Assembly: GCF_040120695.1 (NCBI RefSeq) | Contig: NZ_JBEEAC010000020.1 | Coordinates: 1 to 64,000 of the forward strand | Length of the DNA: 64,000 nt | Reading direction: 5' to 3' | Source of the DNA: Plantactinospora sp040120695 | GTDB taxonomy: Bacteria > Actinomycetota > Actinomycetes > Mycobacteriales > Micromonosporaceae | Shown: one piece after another, positions 49,676-58,055 of the stretch | How positions within the stretch are numbered: position 1 is the first letter of the stretch | Layout: each line of letters begins with the position of its first letter | Made by a program: the position numbers and the translations under genes | Notes under the pieces: generated by a model | What the model saw: the letters and a program-made list of their open reading frames with translations, nothing else | What the model was told of the DNA's origin: nothing | The model's database searches: none

Positions 49676-51289
49676 GTGGAGCAGACCTATGACGTGGTGG
49701 TGATCGGTGGCGGTGCCGCCGGACTGGCCGGAGCCCTGGCGCTGGCCCGGGCCCGGCGGTCGGTGCTGGTGGTGGACGACGGAACGCCCCGCAACGCGCC
49801 GGCCGACCGGGTGCACAACTACCTGGGCCGGGAGAGCACGCCGCCGGCGGAGCTGATCGCTGACGGGCGCGCCGAGGTGACCCGGTACGGCGGCGAGATC
49901 CACGCCGGCCGGGTCGAGACGGTCGCCCGGGACGGTGACGGTTTCCGGCTGAGCCTGGACGGTGGAGCCGAACTGCGGGCCCGCCGGCTGCTGGTCACGA
50001 CCGGACTGGTCGACGAACTGCCCGAGCTGCCCGGCCTGGCCCAGCGGTGGGGCCGCGACGTACTGCACTGCCCGTACTGCCACGGCTGGGAGGTGCGCGA
50101 CCGCCGGATCGGCGTACTCGTCAGCGGGCCGACCGCCGTGGCGATGCACCAGGTGAACCTGTGGCGGCAGTGGAGTCCACAGGTGATGCTGCTGACGCAG
50201 GACGGCCCGCCGCTGGAGCCGTCCGACGCCGAACAGCTCGCCGCCCGGGCCATCCCCGTGGTACCCGGCCGGGTCACCGGGCTGGAGATCGCCGACGACA
50301 CGCTCACCGGGGTACGCCTGGCCTCCGGCGAGGTCGTCGCGCTGGACGCCGTCGTGGTCGCACCCCGGTTCACCGCCCGGGCCGGCGTACTCGAGTCGCT
50401 CGGGGTCAAGCCGGTCGACGTGGAGATGGGCGGGCACGTCGTCGGCAGCCAGATCCCGGCCGACCCGAGCGGGCTGGCGGTACCCGGGGTCTGGGTCGCC
50501 GGCAACGTGGCGGACGTACGGGCCCAGGTCATCTCGGCCGCCGCGTCCGGCCTGCTCGCCGGGGCGGCCATCAACGCCGACCTGGTCGCGGAGGAGACCC
50601 GCGACGCCGTCGAGTCCTACCGGCACCAGGTGCGCACGATGTTCGAGCGGGACGCCTGGGAGGAGCGCTACCGCGCCCGACCGGCGATCTGGAGCGGACG
50701 TCCCAACCCGCAGCTCGTGGCCGAGGCGGCCGACCTGGCCCCGGGCCGGGCCCTCGACGTCGGCAGCGGAGAGGGCGCCGACGCCATCTGGCTCGCCGAG
50801 CGGGGCTGGCGGGTGACCGGGGTGGACATCTCGACCACGGCACTCGGCCGGGCCGCCGCGCACGCCAGCGCGGCCGGTGCCGAGGTCGCCGGCCGGATCG
50901 AGTGGCTGCACGCGGACCTGCGCGAGCAGCCGCCCGCCGAGGGGCGGTACGACCTGGTCTCCGCGCAGTACATGCACCTGCCCGGCGAGGCGCGACGGGA
51001 GCTGTTCGCCCGGCTCGCCGCCGCGGTGGCCCCGGGCGGCACCCTGCTGATCGTCGGGCACCACCCGTCCGACCTGCGGACCTCGGCACACCGGATGCAC
51101 TTCCCGGAGATGATGTACACCGCCGAGGAGATCGCGTCCGGGCTCGACCCGAGCACCTGGACGGTGCTGACCGTCGATGCCCGGTCCCGGCCGGCGGCGG
51201 ATCCGGAGGGACACCCGGGTGAGGTCTCCGACGCCGTGCTGGTCGCCCGCCGGCGCGCCGGTCAGTCCGGCGCGGTCAGGTCCGAATAG
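49676..51289 (+). CDS. Thioredoxin-reductase-like flavoprotein fused to SAM methyltransferase
   Basis: A 537-residue fusion. Residues 1-300 are a low-molecular-weight thioredoxin-reductase-like flavoprotein: FAD motif VVIGGGAAGLAGALALARA, redox pair Cys132/Cys135 in HCPYCHGW and a final FAD contact GVWVAGNVADVRAQVISAAA. The NADPH motif is weak (GVLVSGPTAVA). Residues about 320-530 form a class I methyltransferase with motif I ALDVGSGEGADA and acidic strand VTGVDIS. GTG at 49676 follows GAAGGGAAA. This domain fusion recurs in actinomycetes; its combined substrate is unknown. Divergent from the cupin-HTH gene. Confidence 0.92.
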   Translation: MEQTYDVVVIGGGAAGLAGALALARARRSVLVVDDGTPRNAPADRVHNYLGRESTPPAELIADGRAEVTRYGGEIHAGRVETVARDGDGFRLSLDGGAELRARRLLVTTGLVDELPELPGLAQRWGRDVLHCPYCHGWEVRDRRIGVLVSGPTAVAMHQVNLWRQWSPQVMLLTQDGPPLEPSDAEQLAARAIPVVPGRVTGLEIADDTLTGVRLASGEVVALDAVVVAPRFTARAGVLESLGVKPVDVEMGGHVVGSQIPADPSGLAVPGVWVAGNVADVRAQVISAAASGLLAGAAINADLVAEETRDAVESYRHQVRTMFERDAWEERYRARPAIWSGRPNPQLVAEAADLAPGRALDVGSGEGADAIWLAERGWRVTGVDISTTALGRAAAHASAAGAEVAGRIEWLHADLREQPPAEGRYDLVSAQYMHLPGEARRELFARLAAAVAPGGTLLIVGHHPSDLRTSAHRMHFPEMMYTAEEIASGLDPSTWTVLTVDARSRPAADPEGHPGEVSDAVLVARRRAGQSGAVRSE

Positions 51290-51834
51290 TCCTCGGCGGT
51301 CAGCGGTGCCCGGGACAGCGCACCGTCGGCGCGGGGAATGCCCAGGTGCTCCCCGTCCTGTTCGAAGGTGACCCGGTCGACGTCGGGGCGTGCGGTCAGT
51401 GTCCGGACGATCTGGCCGAAGGCCAGGATCTGGTCGTTGCGGCCGGTGCCGGCGAGTCCGGCGCCGACCTCGACCGTCGCCTCGCCGCCCGCGACCCGCA
51501 CCCCGAGGATCGTGTCCGGGCCGGTGACCGAGCTGGTCAGCCCGGAGTGCTGCTCGTCGTCGGTCGGGCCGGCGAGGAGCAGGTCCAGGTGCGCGGTGGC
51601 CGGCAGCGGGGCCGGCAGCCGGCGGACGACCGGCACGAGCTTGCCGTCGCGGACGTAGTACACCCGCTCGACCGCCAGTCCGGAGGGACCGGGAGACGGC
51701 GGGGGCCGGGTCACGGTCCCGACGGTGCCGGGCGGCGACTCGATCGACCGAGGTGTCTCCTCGGTCGGCACCTGGCAGCCGGCCAGCAGGGCGAGCAGGA
51801 CCAGCAGCGGCGGGACGCGGCGCCGGTGTCTCAT
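51262..51834 (-). CDS. GerMN-domain lipoprotein of a two-component operon
   Basis: A 190-residue lipoprotein: lipobox LLALLAGC (Cys about 20), a proline-rich linker and one GerMN domain (about 60-175, YYVRDGKLVPVVR, LLLAGPTDDEQHSGLTS, FGQIVRTLTARPDVDRVTFE). GerMN lipoproteins such as LpqB act beside the MtrAB two-component system. ATG at 51834 overlaps the kinase stop (ATGA). Its 3' end overlaps the convergent fusion gene by 28 bases. Confidence 0.88.
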   Translation of the reverse strand: MRHRRRVPPLLVLLALLAGCQVPTEETPRSIESPPGTVGTVTRPPPSPGPSGLAVERVYYVRDGKLVPVVRRLPAPLPATAHLDLLLAGPTDDEQHSGLTSSVTGPDTILGVRVAGGEATVEVGAGLAGTGRNDQILAFGQIVRTLTARPDVDRVTFEQDGEHLGIPRADGALSRAPLTAEDYSDLTAPD

Positions 51835-53186
51835 CGCGGTTCCACCGGAAGTTCGACCCGGAAGCGGGCACCGCCGCCCGGCCGGTCGAGTACGGCGACC
51901 CGCCCGCCGTGCGCGGCCGTGTGTTGCGCCACGATGGCGAGCCCGAGCCCGGTGCCCTCGCTGTCGCCACGGGTGCTGGCGGTCCGGCCACGGACGAACC
52001 GGTCGAAGATCACCTGCTTGTCGTCCGGGGCGACACCGGGTCCCTCGTCGTCGACCTCGACGTAGTAGAGGCCGGCGGACTGGCCCAGCCGGACCGCGCA
52101 GGCACCGCCGCCGTGCCGGCCCGCGTTGTCGATCAGGTTGACCAGCACCTGCTCCAGCCGCCGCCGGTCGACCACCCACACCCGGTCGTCGAGATCGCCC
52201 TGTTCGAGCAGTGTCTCCGGCAACCGCCGGGACCGGCACACCTGGCGGGCGAGGTTGACCACGTCGACCGGGCCGCGATCGGCCGGCCGGTCGGTGCGGG
52301 CCAGCTCCAGCAGGTCGTTGACGAGCCGCTGGAACCGGGTCACCTCGTCGGCGACGAGGCCGGCGGCGGTGGCGCTTGGGTCGTCGAGATGGTTCCGCCG
52401 CCGCCCGAGTACGCTCGCCGCCGCCGCGAGGGTCTGCAGCGGGGAACGCAGTTCGTGACTGACGTCGGCGGCGAACCTGCGATCCCGCTCGATCCGCCGG
52501 GCGAGCTGGTTGACCATCTCGTTGAAGGAGGTGGTCAGCTGCGCGAGGTCCGGCTCGGTGGCCGGGTCGAGCCGCGCGCCGAGGTCCCCCTTGGCGATCT
52601 CCTGCGCGGCGCTGGTGACCAGGGTGAGCGGCCGCATGGTGTACCGGGTGCTGTACCAGCCGATCCCGGCACCGGCGGCGGCCGTGACCATCGCCACCAG
52701 GGTCAGTACGAGGCCGAGCACCTGGAGGGTGTGTTCCAGTTCGTCCAGGTAGTCGACGTGGTAGAAGACGGTCGTTCCGGCCAGTGGCACGCCGATCACC
52801 AGGGCGGGCTGTCCCTGGGTCCGCACCCGCTGGATCGCCGGACGACCGGCGCGTGCGGCCCGCTGGAGCAGCTCCGGGATCGCCTCGGTGGTGCCGGCGT
52901 CGGCATTGCGTGCGTACCAGAGGCCGTCCCGCCACAACACGGCACGGCGGGTCTGGCCGGTGTCCAGCGACCGCAGGATCTCGACGATGTCCGGCCGTTC
53001 CGTACGCAGTCGGGCCCGTACGACCGTCGCCTCCAGGTAGGCGGCCCGCACGGCCGTACGTTCCCGTTCGTCGAGCAGCGCGTTCCGGGTGAGCTGGTAC
53101 GACACCAGGGCCATCATGGCCGACAGGATCAACGCGCCGACGGTGAAGCCCGCGGTCACCCGGGCGCGCAGGCCGGCCCGCCTCAT
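51831..53186 (-). CDS. Sensor histidine kinase
   Basis: A 451-residue membrane kinase with helix 1 at about residues 9-30, an extracytoplasmic sensor region of about 110 residues, helix 2 near 155-175, HAMP domain, HisKA with phospho-acceptor His in ADVSHELRSPLQTL, and HATPase with N-box LVNLIDNAGRHGG and G-boxes DDEGPGVAP and GTGLGLAI. It is paired with the response regulator upstream (ATGA overlap) and the GerMN lipoprotein downstream. Signal unknown, possibly cell-wall related given the MtrB/LpqB-like layout. Confidence 0.95.
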   Translation of the reverse strand: MRRAGLRARVTAGFTVGALILSAMMALVSYQLTRNALLDERERTAVRAAYLEATVVRARLRTERPDIVEILRSLDTGQTRRAVLWRDGLWYARNADAGTTEAIPELLQRAARAGRPAIQRVRTQGQPALVIGVPLAGTTVFYHVDYLDELEHTLQVLGLVLTLVAMVTAAAGAGIGWYSTRYTMRPLTLVTSAAQEIAKGDLGARLDPATEPDLAQLTTSFNEMVNQLARRIERDRRFAADVSHELRSPLQTLAAAASVLGRRRNHLDDPSATAAGLVADEVTRFQRLVNDLLELARTDRPADRGPVDVVNLARQVCRSRRLPETLLEQGDLDDRVWVVDRRRLEQVLVNLIDNAGRHGGGACAVRLGQSAGLYYVEVDDEGPGVAPDDKQVIFDRFVRGRTASTRGDSEGTGLGLAIVAQHTAAHGGRVAVLDRPGGGARFRVELPVEPR

Positions 53187-53857
53187 CGCTGCAGCCGGTA
53201 GCCCAGGCCGCGGACGGTGACGAGATGCCGGGGCGCGGCCGGATCCTCCTCGATCTTCTGCCGCAGCCGGCCCACGTGGACGTCGACCAGGCGCTCGTCA
53301 CCCACGGTGTAGTCCCAGACACGCTCCAGGAGTTGCTGGCGGCTGAGTACCCGTCCGGCGTGGTAGGCCAACTCGCAGAGCAGCCGGAACTCGGTCCGGG
53401 TCACCGCGACCGGGTTGCCGCCGAGCCGTACCTCGCCGGCCTCGGGTACCACCTCCAGGTCGCCGAAGCTCAGCCCCGGCACCGGGGTGAGCGCGGTGCG
53501 GGACCGGCGCCGCAGGGCACGCAGCCGTGCCGTCAGTTCCTTGACCGCCACCGGCTTGACCAGGTAGTCGTCGGCACCGGCCTCCAGCGCGGCGACGATG
53601 TCGTGGGTGTCGTCCCGGGCGCTGACCACGACGATCGGTACCCCGTCGTTGCGCCGCAGTTCGCGGATGCACTCGTATCCGTCGATGCCGGGCAGCATCA
53701 GGTCGACCAGGACCGTCTCGGCGGGGCGTCGCCGCTGCTCGGCGATGCCCTCCTCGGCTGTCGCCGCGGCTCGGACGGTATAGCCCTCGTCCTGTAACGC
53801 GAGGGTCAGTGACAGCCTGATCCGGTCGTCGTCGTCGATCACGAGCACACCTGTCAT
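53183..53857 (-). CDS. OmpR-family response regulator
   Basis: A 224-residue response regulator: receiver domain with phospho-acceptor Asp52 in VLVDLMLPGIDG and Lys in LVKPVAVKEL, and a C-terminal winged helix (about 130-224, VRLGGNPVAVTRTEFRLLCE, LVDVHVGRLRQKIEEDP). First gene of a three-gene unit with kinase and lipoprotein. The 11-base-period GTCAT repeat at 53923-53938 lies 66 bases upstream and is a plausible autoregulatory site. Confidence 0.95.
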   Translation of the reverse strand: MTGVLVIDDDDRIRLSLTLALQDEGYTVRAAATAEEGIAEQRRRPAETVLVDLMLPGIDGYECIRELRRNDGVPIVVVSARDDTHDIVAALEAGADDYLVKPVAVKELTARLRALRRRSRTALTPVPGLSFGDLEVVPEAGEVRLGGNPVAVTRTEFRLLCELAYHAGRVLSRQQLLERVWDYTVGDERLVDVHVGRLRQKIEEDPAAPRHLVTVRGLGYRLQR

Positions 53858-53922
53858 CCAGTCATGATGCGCGCTGCCGGTGGCGTCGGGGAAATCGTGC
53901 GTGACATGCCAGCGGCCACGAC

Positions 53923-53938
53923 GTCATGAAACTGTCAT
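53923..53938. promoter_or_regulatory. GTCAT direct repeat upstream of the response regulator
   Basis: GTCAT at 53923-53927 and again at 53934-53938, an 11-base period typical of OmpR-family dimer sites, in the intergenic region between the response regulator and a divergent STAS gene. Confidence 0.5.
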
Positions 53939-54012
53939 ATGGCTGCGGAGATACCGAGACAACTCAGAACCATGCTGGGCATGCCGATCGTGCGGTCCCG
54001 AGGAGGTGTCGG

Positions 54013-54423
54013 ATGAACGAGGACGACCACCAGGTGACCACGCCAGTTTCGGCTCGGGCCACCGCCGCCGTCCGGGTCGAGGTGGCCGTCACCGGCCGGC
54101 TGGACCGGGCCTCGGTGCCGGGACTCGACGCGGCTGTCGAGGCCGCCCTGCGACGCGGCTCGACCGACATCGTGGTGGACGTGGCGCAGTGCCACTACGC
54201 CGACGCCGCCGGGATCGCCCTCCTGCTCGACCTGCACCGCCGCAGCCGGCGGATCGGCGGAAGACTCGCCCTGCGCGCGCCCTCGGCGCGGCTGCGGCGG
54301 CTGTTGGAGATCGCCCGGGTGGACAAGGTGCTGGCGGTCGATCCGGTCGCGGTCGAGCGCCGGACCGCGGTCCAGATCCCGGGCCCGGCGGACGAGGCCG
54401 ACGCCTCCCGGCCGGTGGGATAG
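54013..54423 (+). CDS. STAS-domain protein lacking the phosphorylatable serine
   Basis: A 136-residue SpoIIAA-like STAS protein, the family of anti-sigma-factor antagonists. The strand-helix pattern VRVEVAVTGRLDRASVPGLD and DIVVDVAQCHYADAAGIALL is clear. The position that is phosphorylated in SpoIIAA (Ser in DSSG) is Ala64 in DAAG here, so switching by an anti-sigma kinase is not expected. ATG at 54013 follows AGGAGG. Divergent from the two-component operon and followed by a second STAS gene. Confidence 0.85.
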   Translation: MNEDDHQVTTPVSARATAAVRVEVAVTGRLDRASVPGLDAAVEAALRRGSTDIVVDVAQCHYADAAGIALLLDLHRRSRRIGGRLALRAPSARLRRLLEIARVDKVLAVDPVAVERRTAVQIPGPADEADASRPVG

Positions 54424-54549
54424 TCGGCCGCTCGCCGTCACGAAATGACCTTCCTCCTCCCCCGGAAGAGTGCGTGGCAGGGCCGGCGTCGGTTCGAGCC
54501 GGTCCTGTCACGCACCGGGGGTTGCGCGTCCGTGGCCAGGAGGCCCGAG

Positions 54550-55272
54550 ATGACCGTCGTACCCGATGTGGACAGCAACACCGTCAACCTGATCTGTGAC
54601 CACTGTGGCGCCGTCACCGTCAGCGCCGACCAACGGATCCGAGTCGGCGAGGAGGTCTGGCGACTCACCGCCGAACACGGCTGGACGGGCTCGCCGTTCG
54701 CCGCCGGACCACACCGCTGTCCCGCCTGCGCCACCAGCCGGCTCGTGGCCCGTCCGGAGATCGCCGGTCCACCGGCGACCCCGCGTGCCGTGCGGGGCCC
54801 ACGGGTGGAGTACGAGCCGGCCGCCGCCGTGGTGTGGTTCGGCGGGGACATCGACCTGTTCGGCGCCGAGATGCTCCGCCAGGCGCTGATGGCGGCCGGT
54901 GCGGTACGCCGCGCCGTCGTGCTGGACCTCAGTGACGTGGAGATGCTCGACTCCGCCGGGCTGGGCGGCCTGGTGCGGGCACACCGGCACATCAAGCGGC
55001 GGGGCGGGGTGCTCTGCCTGGCCGCGCCGTCGCGGTACATCGTCACCGTCCTGCACACCATGCGCCTGGACGGGCTCTTCCCGACCTTCCCGGACCGGCG
55101 GCGGGCGGTCGACCACCTCGCGGCGTCGCCCGGCGAGGGCTGGGCCGGCCAGCCGGGGCCGGCGGTCGACTCCGGCGGACCGGACCGGGAGGGCGGCCGG
55201 GTCGGCTCGGCGGGCGGGGTCGGGCCGTCGCGTCGTGGCCGTGCCTCCGGGCGGCCCAGGGCGCGGTACTGA
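54550..55272 (+). CDS. STAS-domain protein with N-terminal zinc-ribbon-like region
   Basis: A 240-residue protein. Residues 14-62 contain CDHC (16-19) and CPAC (57-60), a possible zinc ribbon; residues 88-195 are a STAS domain with VVLDLSDVEMLDSAGLGGLV, in which Ser135 keeps the phosphorylatable position. The C-terminal 40 residues are Gly/Arg-rich and disordered. ATG at 54550 follows AGGAGG (54538-54543); an earlier in-frame ATG at 54445 lacks one. Its partner kinase is not in the window. Confidence 0.82.
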   Translation: MTVVPDVDSNTVNLICDHCGAVTVSADQRIRVGEEVWRLTAEHGWTGSPFAAGPHRCPACATSRLVARPEIAGPPATPRAVRGPRVEYEPAAAVVWFGGDIDLFGAEMLRQALMAAGAVRRAVVLDLSDVEMLDSAGLGGLVRAHRHIKRRGGVLCLAAPSRYIVTVLHTMRLDGLFPTFPDRRRAVDHLAASPGEGWAGQPGPAVDSGGPDREGGRVGSAGGVGPSRRGRASGRPRARY

Positions 55273-55302
55273 ACCCTTCGCCGTGCCAGCAGAGCACCGG
55301 AC

Positions 55303-56406
55303 TCAACCCCCGGACGACGAGGTGACAGCCGTCCCGATCAGTCGCCGGTACGCCACCGGATCGGTCGGCCCCTCCGTGCCCAGGCACACCACCCGGGTCC
55401 GCACGTCGACATCGAGCGCCGTGCGCAGCCGCGCGCAGTCGGGGTCGGAGACGAGCCGGCGTAGCCCGGCAAGCGTCGCCGCACCGCAGTCGCCGATGCG
55501 CATTCCCCAGCCGGCCAGGTCGCTCATCGCCACGGTCACCTCGGCGTCGGTGACGGTGAGTGTGCCGGCCAGACCGTCGCGCAGCGTCGGCCAGGCCACC
55601 GGCGAGGGGGTCGCGCAGTCCAGGCCGCTCATGGTGGTGCCCGGGGTCGGCACGGTGACCGGTCTGCCCACCCGCAGCGAGCAGGTGAGGCAGGCGGCGG
55701 TGGCCGGCTCGACTCCGACCACCCGGGTCGGCCGGCTCTCGTGCACCGCCCACCGGACGGCGGCGGCGGCCAGCGCACCGACGCCGATCGGCACCACCAG
55801 GAGATCGGGTGGGTCGTCGAGTTGCTCGGCGAGTTCCCGGAACAGGGTGCTGTAGCCGTCGACGACCCAGGCCGGCGAGTCGGGCTCGCCACTCGGCGCG
55901 AAGTCGGCGACCAGGGCGTGACCGGCTCTGTCCGCGTACCGGTGGGCGGTCTCGGCGGCCCCGTCATAGGTCCCGCCCTGAACCACCCGCGCCCCCTCCG
56001 CGACGATCGCGGCGGCACGTTCGGCGCTGGCCCCGGCCGGTAGGTAGATCCGGCAGGACAGGCCGCGATCGGCAGCGCACCGGGCCACCGCCCGGCCGTG
56101 GTTGCCGGCACTGGCGGCGACCAGCGTGTGCGTGTCGGGGCGCCGCCGCAGCACCCGCTCCACCGCCCAGGACGTCCCGAGGATCTTGAAAGCCGGCAGT
56201 CCGAACCGGTCCGACTCGTCCTTCAGCGCGACCTCGCCCAGCCCGAGTTCGGCGGCGACGGCCGGCAGGGAGCGCACCGGCGTGGCGGCATACCCGGGCA
56301 GGCCGCGGTGGAAGTGGTACACCTCGGCCCCGCCGGGTGGCGGCACCCGGCCGGGCCGGAACGCCGGGTTCGGCGTGGGCCCGGCATCGGGATGCATCGC
56401 TGCCAT
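55303..56406 (-). CDS. Diaminopropionate ammonia-lyase-like PLP enzyme
   Basis: A 367-residue fold-type II PLP enzyme. The PLP lysine lies in LPAFKILGTSWAVE, preceded by LKDESDRFGL, a pattern typical of 2,3-diaminopropionate ammonia-lyase (yielding pyruvate and two ammonia) rather than threonine dehydratase (SFKxRGA). ASAGNHGRAVA binds the substrate carboxylate and VPIGVGALAAA the phosphate. ATG at 56406 lacks a clear ribosome site. Divergent from the leucyl aminopeptidase gene about 120 bases away, suggesting joint peptide and amino-acid catabolism. Confidence 0.82.
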   Translation of the reverse strand: MAAMHPDAGPTPNPAFRPGRVPPPGGAEVYHFHRGLPGYAATPVRSLPAVAAELGLGEVALKDESDRFGLPAFKILGTSWAVERVLRRRPDTHTLVAASAGNHGRAVARCAADRGLSCRIYLPAGASAERAAAIVAEGARVVQGGTYDGAAETAHRYADRAGHALVADFAPSGEPDSPAWVVDGYSTLFRELAEQLDDPPDLLVVPIGVGALAAAAVRWAVHESRPTRVVGVEPATAACLTCSLRVGRPVTVPTPGTTMSGLDCATPSPVAWPTLRDGLAGTLTVTDAEVTVAMSDLAGWGMRIGDCGAATLAGLRRLVSDPDCARLRTALDVDVRTRVVCLGTEGPTDPVAYRRLIGTAVTSSSGG

Positions 56407-56525
56407 GGTGACCAAGTCTCGGCGAGCGCGGCCGGCGGCGCATTGTGCCGACCCACGAAGTCGGCCCCCGTGCTTCGTTCCAGGTGACGCCGTCACCGTC
56501 CATCGCGCCGGTTACCGTCGGCGCC

Positions 56526-58055
56526 GTGACCGTTCTCCAGGTAACCCCGGACCGGGACGTCGGCGCGCGGTGCGAGGCGGTGGTCGTCGCGGTGGTGTCC
56601 GGCCCGCGGGGAGCGGAGCCGGTCGGCACCGATCCGGACACCGACGTGGTACGGCGGGCGCTGCGGCGGCGCGGTGCCACCGGCCGGGCTGGCGAGGTCA
56701 CCGTGCTCGGCGTGCTCGGTCCCGGCCCGGGACCGGTGATTGTCGCCGTCGGGCTGGGCCGACCGTCGGCGCCGGTAGCCGGGCGAGCCGGCGAGCCACC
56801 GTCGACTCCCCGCCACGACCACGAGACGCTGCGCCAGGCGGCCGGTGCGGCGGTGCGGGCGCTGGCCGGTACCGCCTCGGTGGCGCTGGCGCTGCCGCTG
56901 CCCGACGCCGCCTCGGTCGGCGCGGCCGCCGAGGGCGCGCTGCTCGGCGGGTACGCGTTCACCCGGTACCGCACGGTGTCACCGGCCGGAGCCGCGCCAC
57001 CGGTCGGTGAGGTCATGCTGCTCGCCCGGGACACCGGCCCGGCGGTGCGGGACGCCGTACACCGGGCCAGGATCGTCGCCTCGGCGGTGTCGCTGGCTCG
57101 CGACCTGGTGAACACGCCACCGTCGGACCTGCATCCGGCCGACTTCGCCGCGCTCGCCGCGGACACCGCCGGCTCCGTCGACGCCGACCTGCACGCCGAC
57201 GTCCTCGACGAGGCAGCGCTCCGGGCCGGTGGCTTCGGCGGTATAGCCGGGGTAGGGCAGGGTGCCCACCATCCGCCGCGACTCGTCAGGTTGCGCTACC
57301 GCGGCGCTGGCACGCGTCGGGTGGCGCTGGTCGGCAAGGGCGTCACGTTCGACTCGGGCGGACTCTCGCTCAAGCGTCCGGCCGGAATGGCGCAGATGAA
57401 GATGGACATGGCCGGGGCCGCCGCGGTGCTGGCCGCGGTGCGGGCCGTCGCCGCGCTGCGGCTGCCGATCGGCGTCGATGCCTGGCTGCCGCTGGCCGAG
57501 AACCTGCCGGGCGGCGGGGCGATCCGCCCCTCGGACGTGCTGACCATGCGCAACGGCCGCCGGGTCGAGGTGGTGGACACCGACAACGAGGGACGGCTCA
57601 TCCTGGCCGACGCGCTCGCCCGGGCCGCCGAGGAACGCCCGCACGCGCTGGTCGACGTCGCCACGCTGACCAGCGCCCAGATCATCGCACTCGGGCACCG
57701 GATCATCGGGGTGATGGGCAACGACGACCGGCTGCGTGCGGCGGTACTGGCGGCCGCGCGGCGGGCGGGCGAGCCGGCCTGGGCGATGCCGCTGCCGGAG
57801 CACCTGCGCCCCCGGCTGGACTCGACCATCGCCGACCTGGCGAACCGGGACCCGGGGGCGGGCGGGATGCTGGTGGCAGGCATGTTCCTGCGCGAATTCG
57901 TCCCGTTCGACCTGCCCTGGGCACACCTGGACATTGCCGGCCCTGCGTACCACGACGGGGAGCCGTACGGCTACACACCGACCGGTGGAACGGGCGCCGC
58001 AGTGCGTACTCTCGTACACCTGATCGACGGTCTGACCAGCGCGGATCTATCATGA
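56526..58055 (+). CDS. pepA: Leucyl aminopeptidase (M17 family)
   Basis: A 509-residue cytoplasmic M17 zinc aminopeptidase that releases N-terminal residues from peptides. The catalytic domain has GKGVTFDSGGLSLKR, MKMDMAGAAAV and DTDNEGRLILADAL. In Escherichia coli PepA the last motif is NTDAEGRL; the metal ligands Asp and Glu and the catalytic Arg are kept, but flanking N and A are D and N here. GTG at 56526 is chosen as the codon closest to the conserved fold; no clear binding site. Ends in ATGA overlap with the PucR gene. Confidence 0.9.
   Translation: MTVLQVTPDRDVGARCEAVVVAVVSGPRGAEPVGTDPDTDVVRRALRRRGATGRAGEVTVLGVLGPGPGPVIVAVGLGRPSAPVAGRAGEPPSTPRHDHETLRQAAGAAVRALAGTASVALALPLPDAASVGAAAEGALLGGYAFTRYRTVSPAGAAPPVGEVMLLARDTGPAVRDAVHRARIVASAVSLARDLVNTPPSDLHPADFAALAADTAGSVDADLHADVLDEAALRAGGFGGIAGVGQGAHHPPRLVRLRYRGAGTRRVALVGKGVTFDSGGLSLKRPAGMAQMKMDMAGAAAVLAAVRAVAALRLPIGVDAWLPLAENLPGGGAIRPSDVLTMRNGRRVEVVDTDNEGRLILADALARAAEERPHALVDVATLTSAQIIALGHRIIGVMGNDDRLRAAVLAAARRAGEPAWAMPLPEHLRPRLDSTIADLANRDPGAGGMLVAGMFLREFVPFDLPWAHLDIAGPAYHDGEPYGYTPTGGTGAAVRTLVHLIDGLTSADLS

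Noticed and set aside
49601..51991. Upstream extension of the cupin-HTH open frame on the minus strand
   Set aside because: The extension is antisense to the reductase-methyltransferase fusion; the true start is ATG 49600 with a -10-like box just before.
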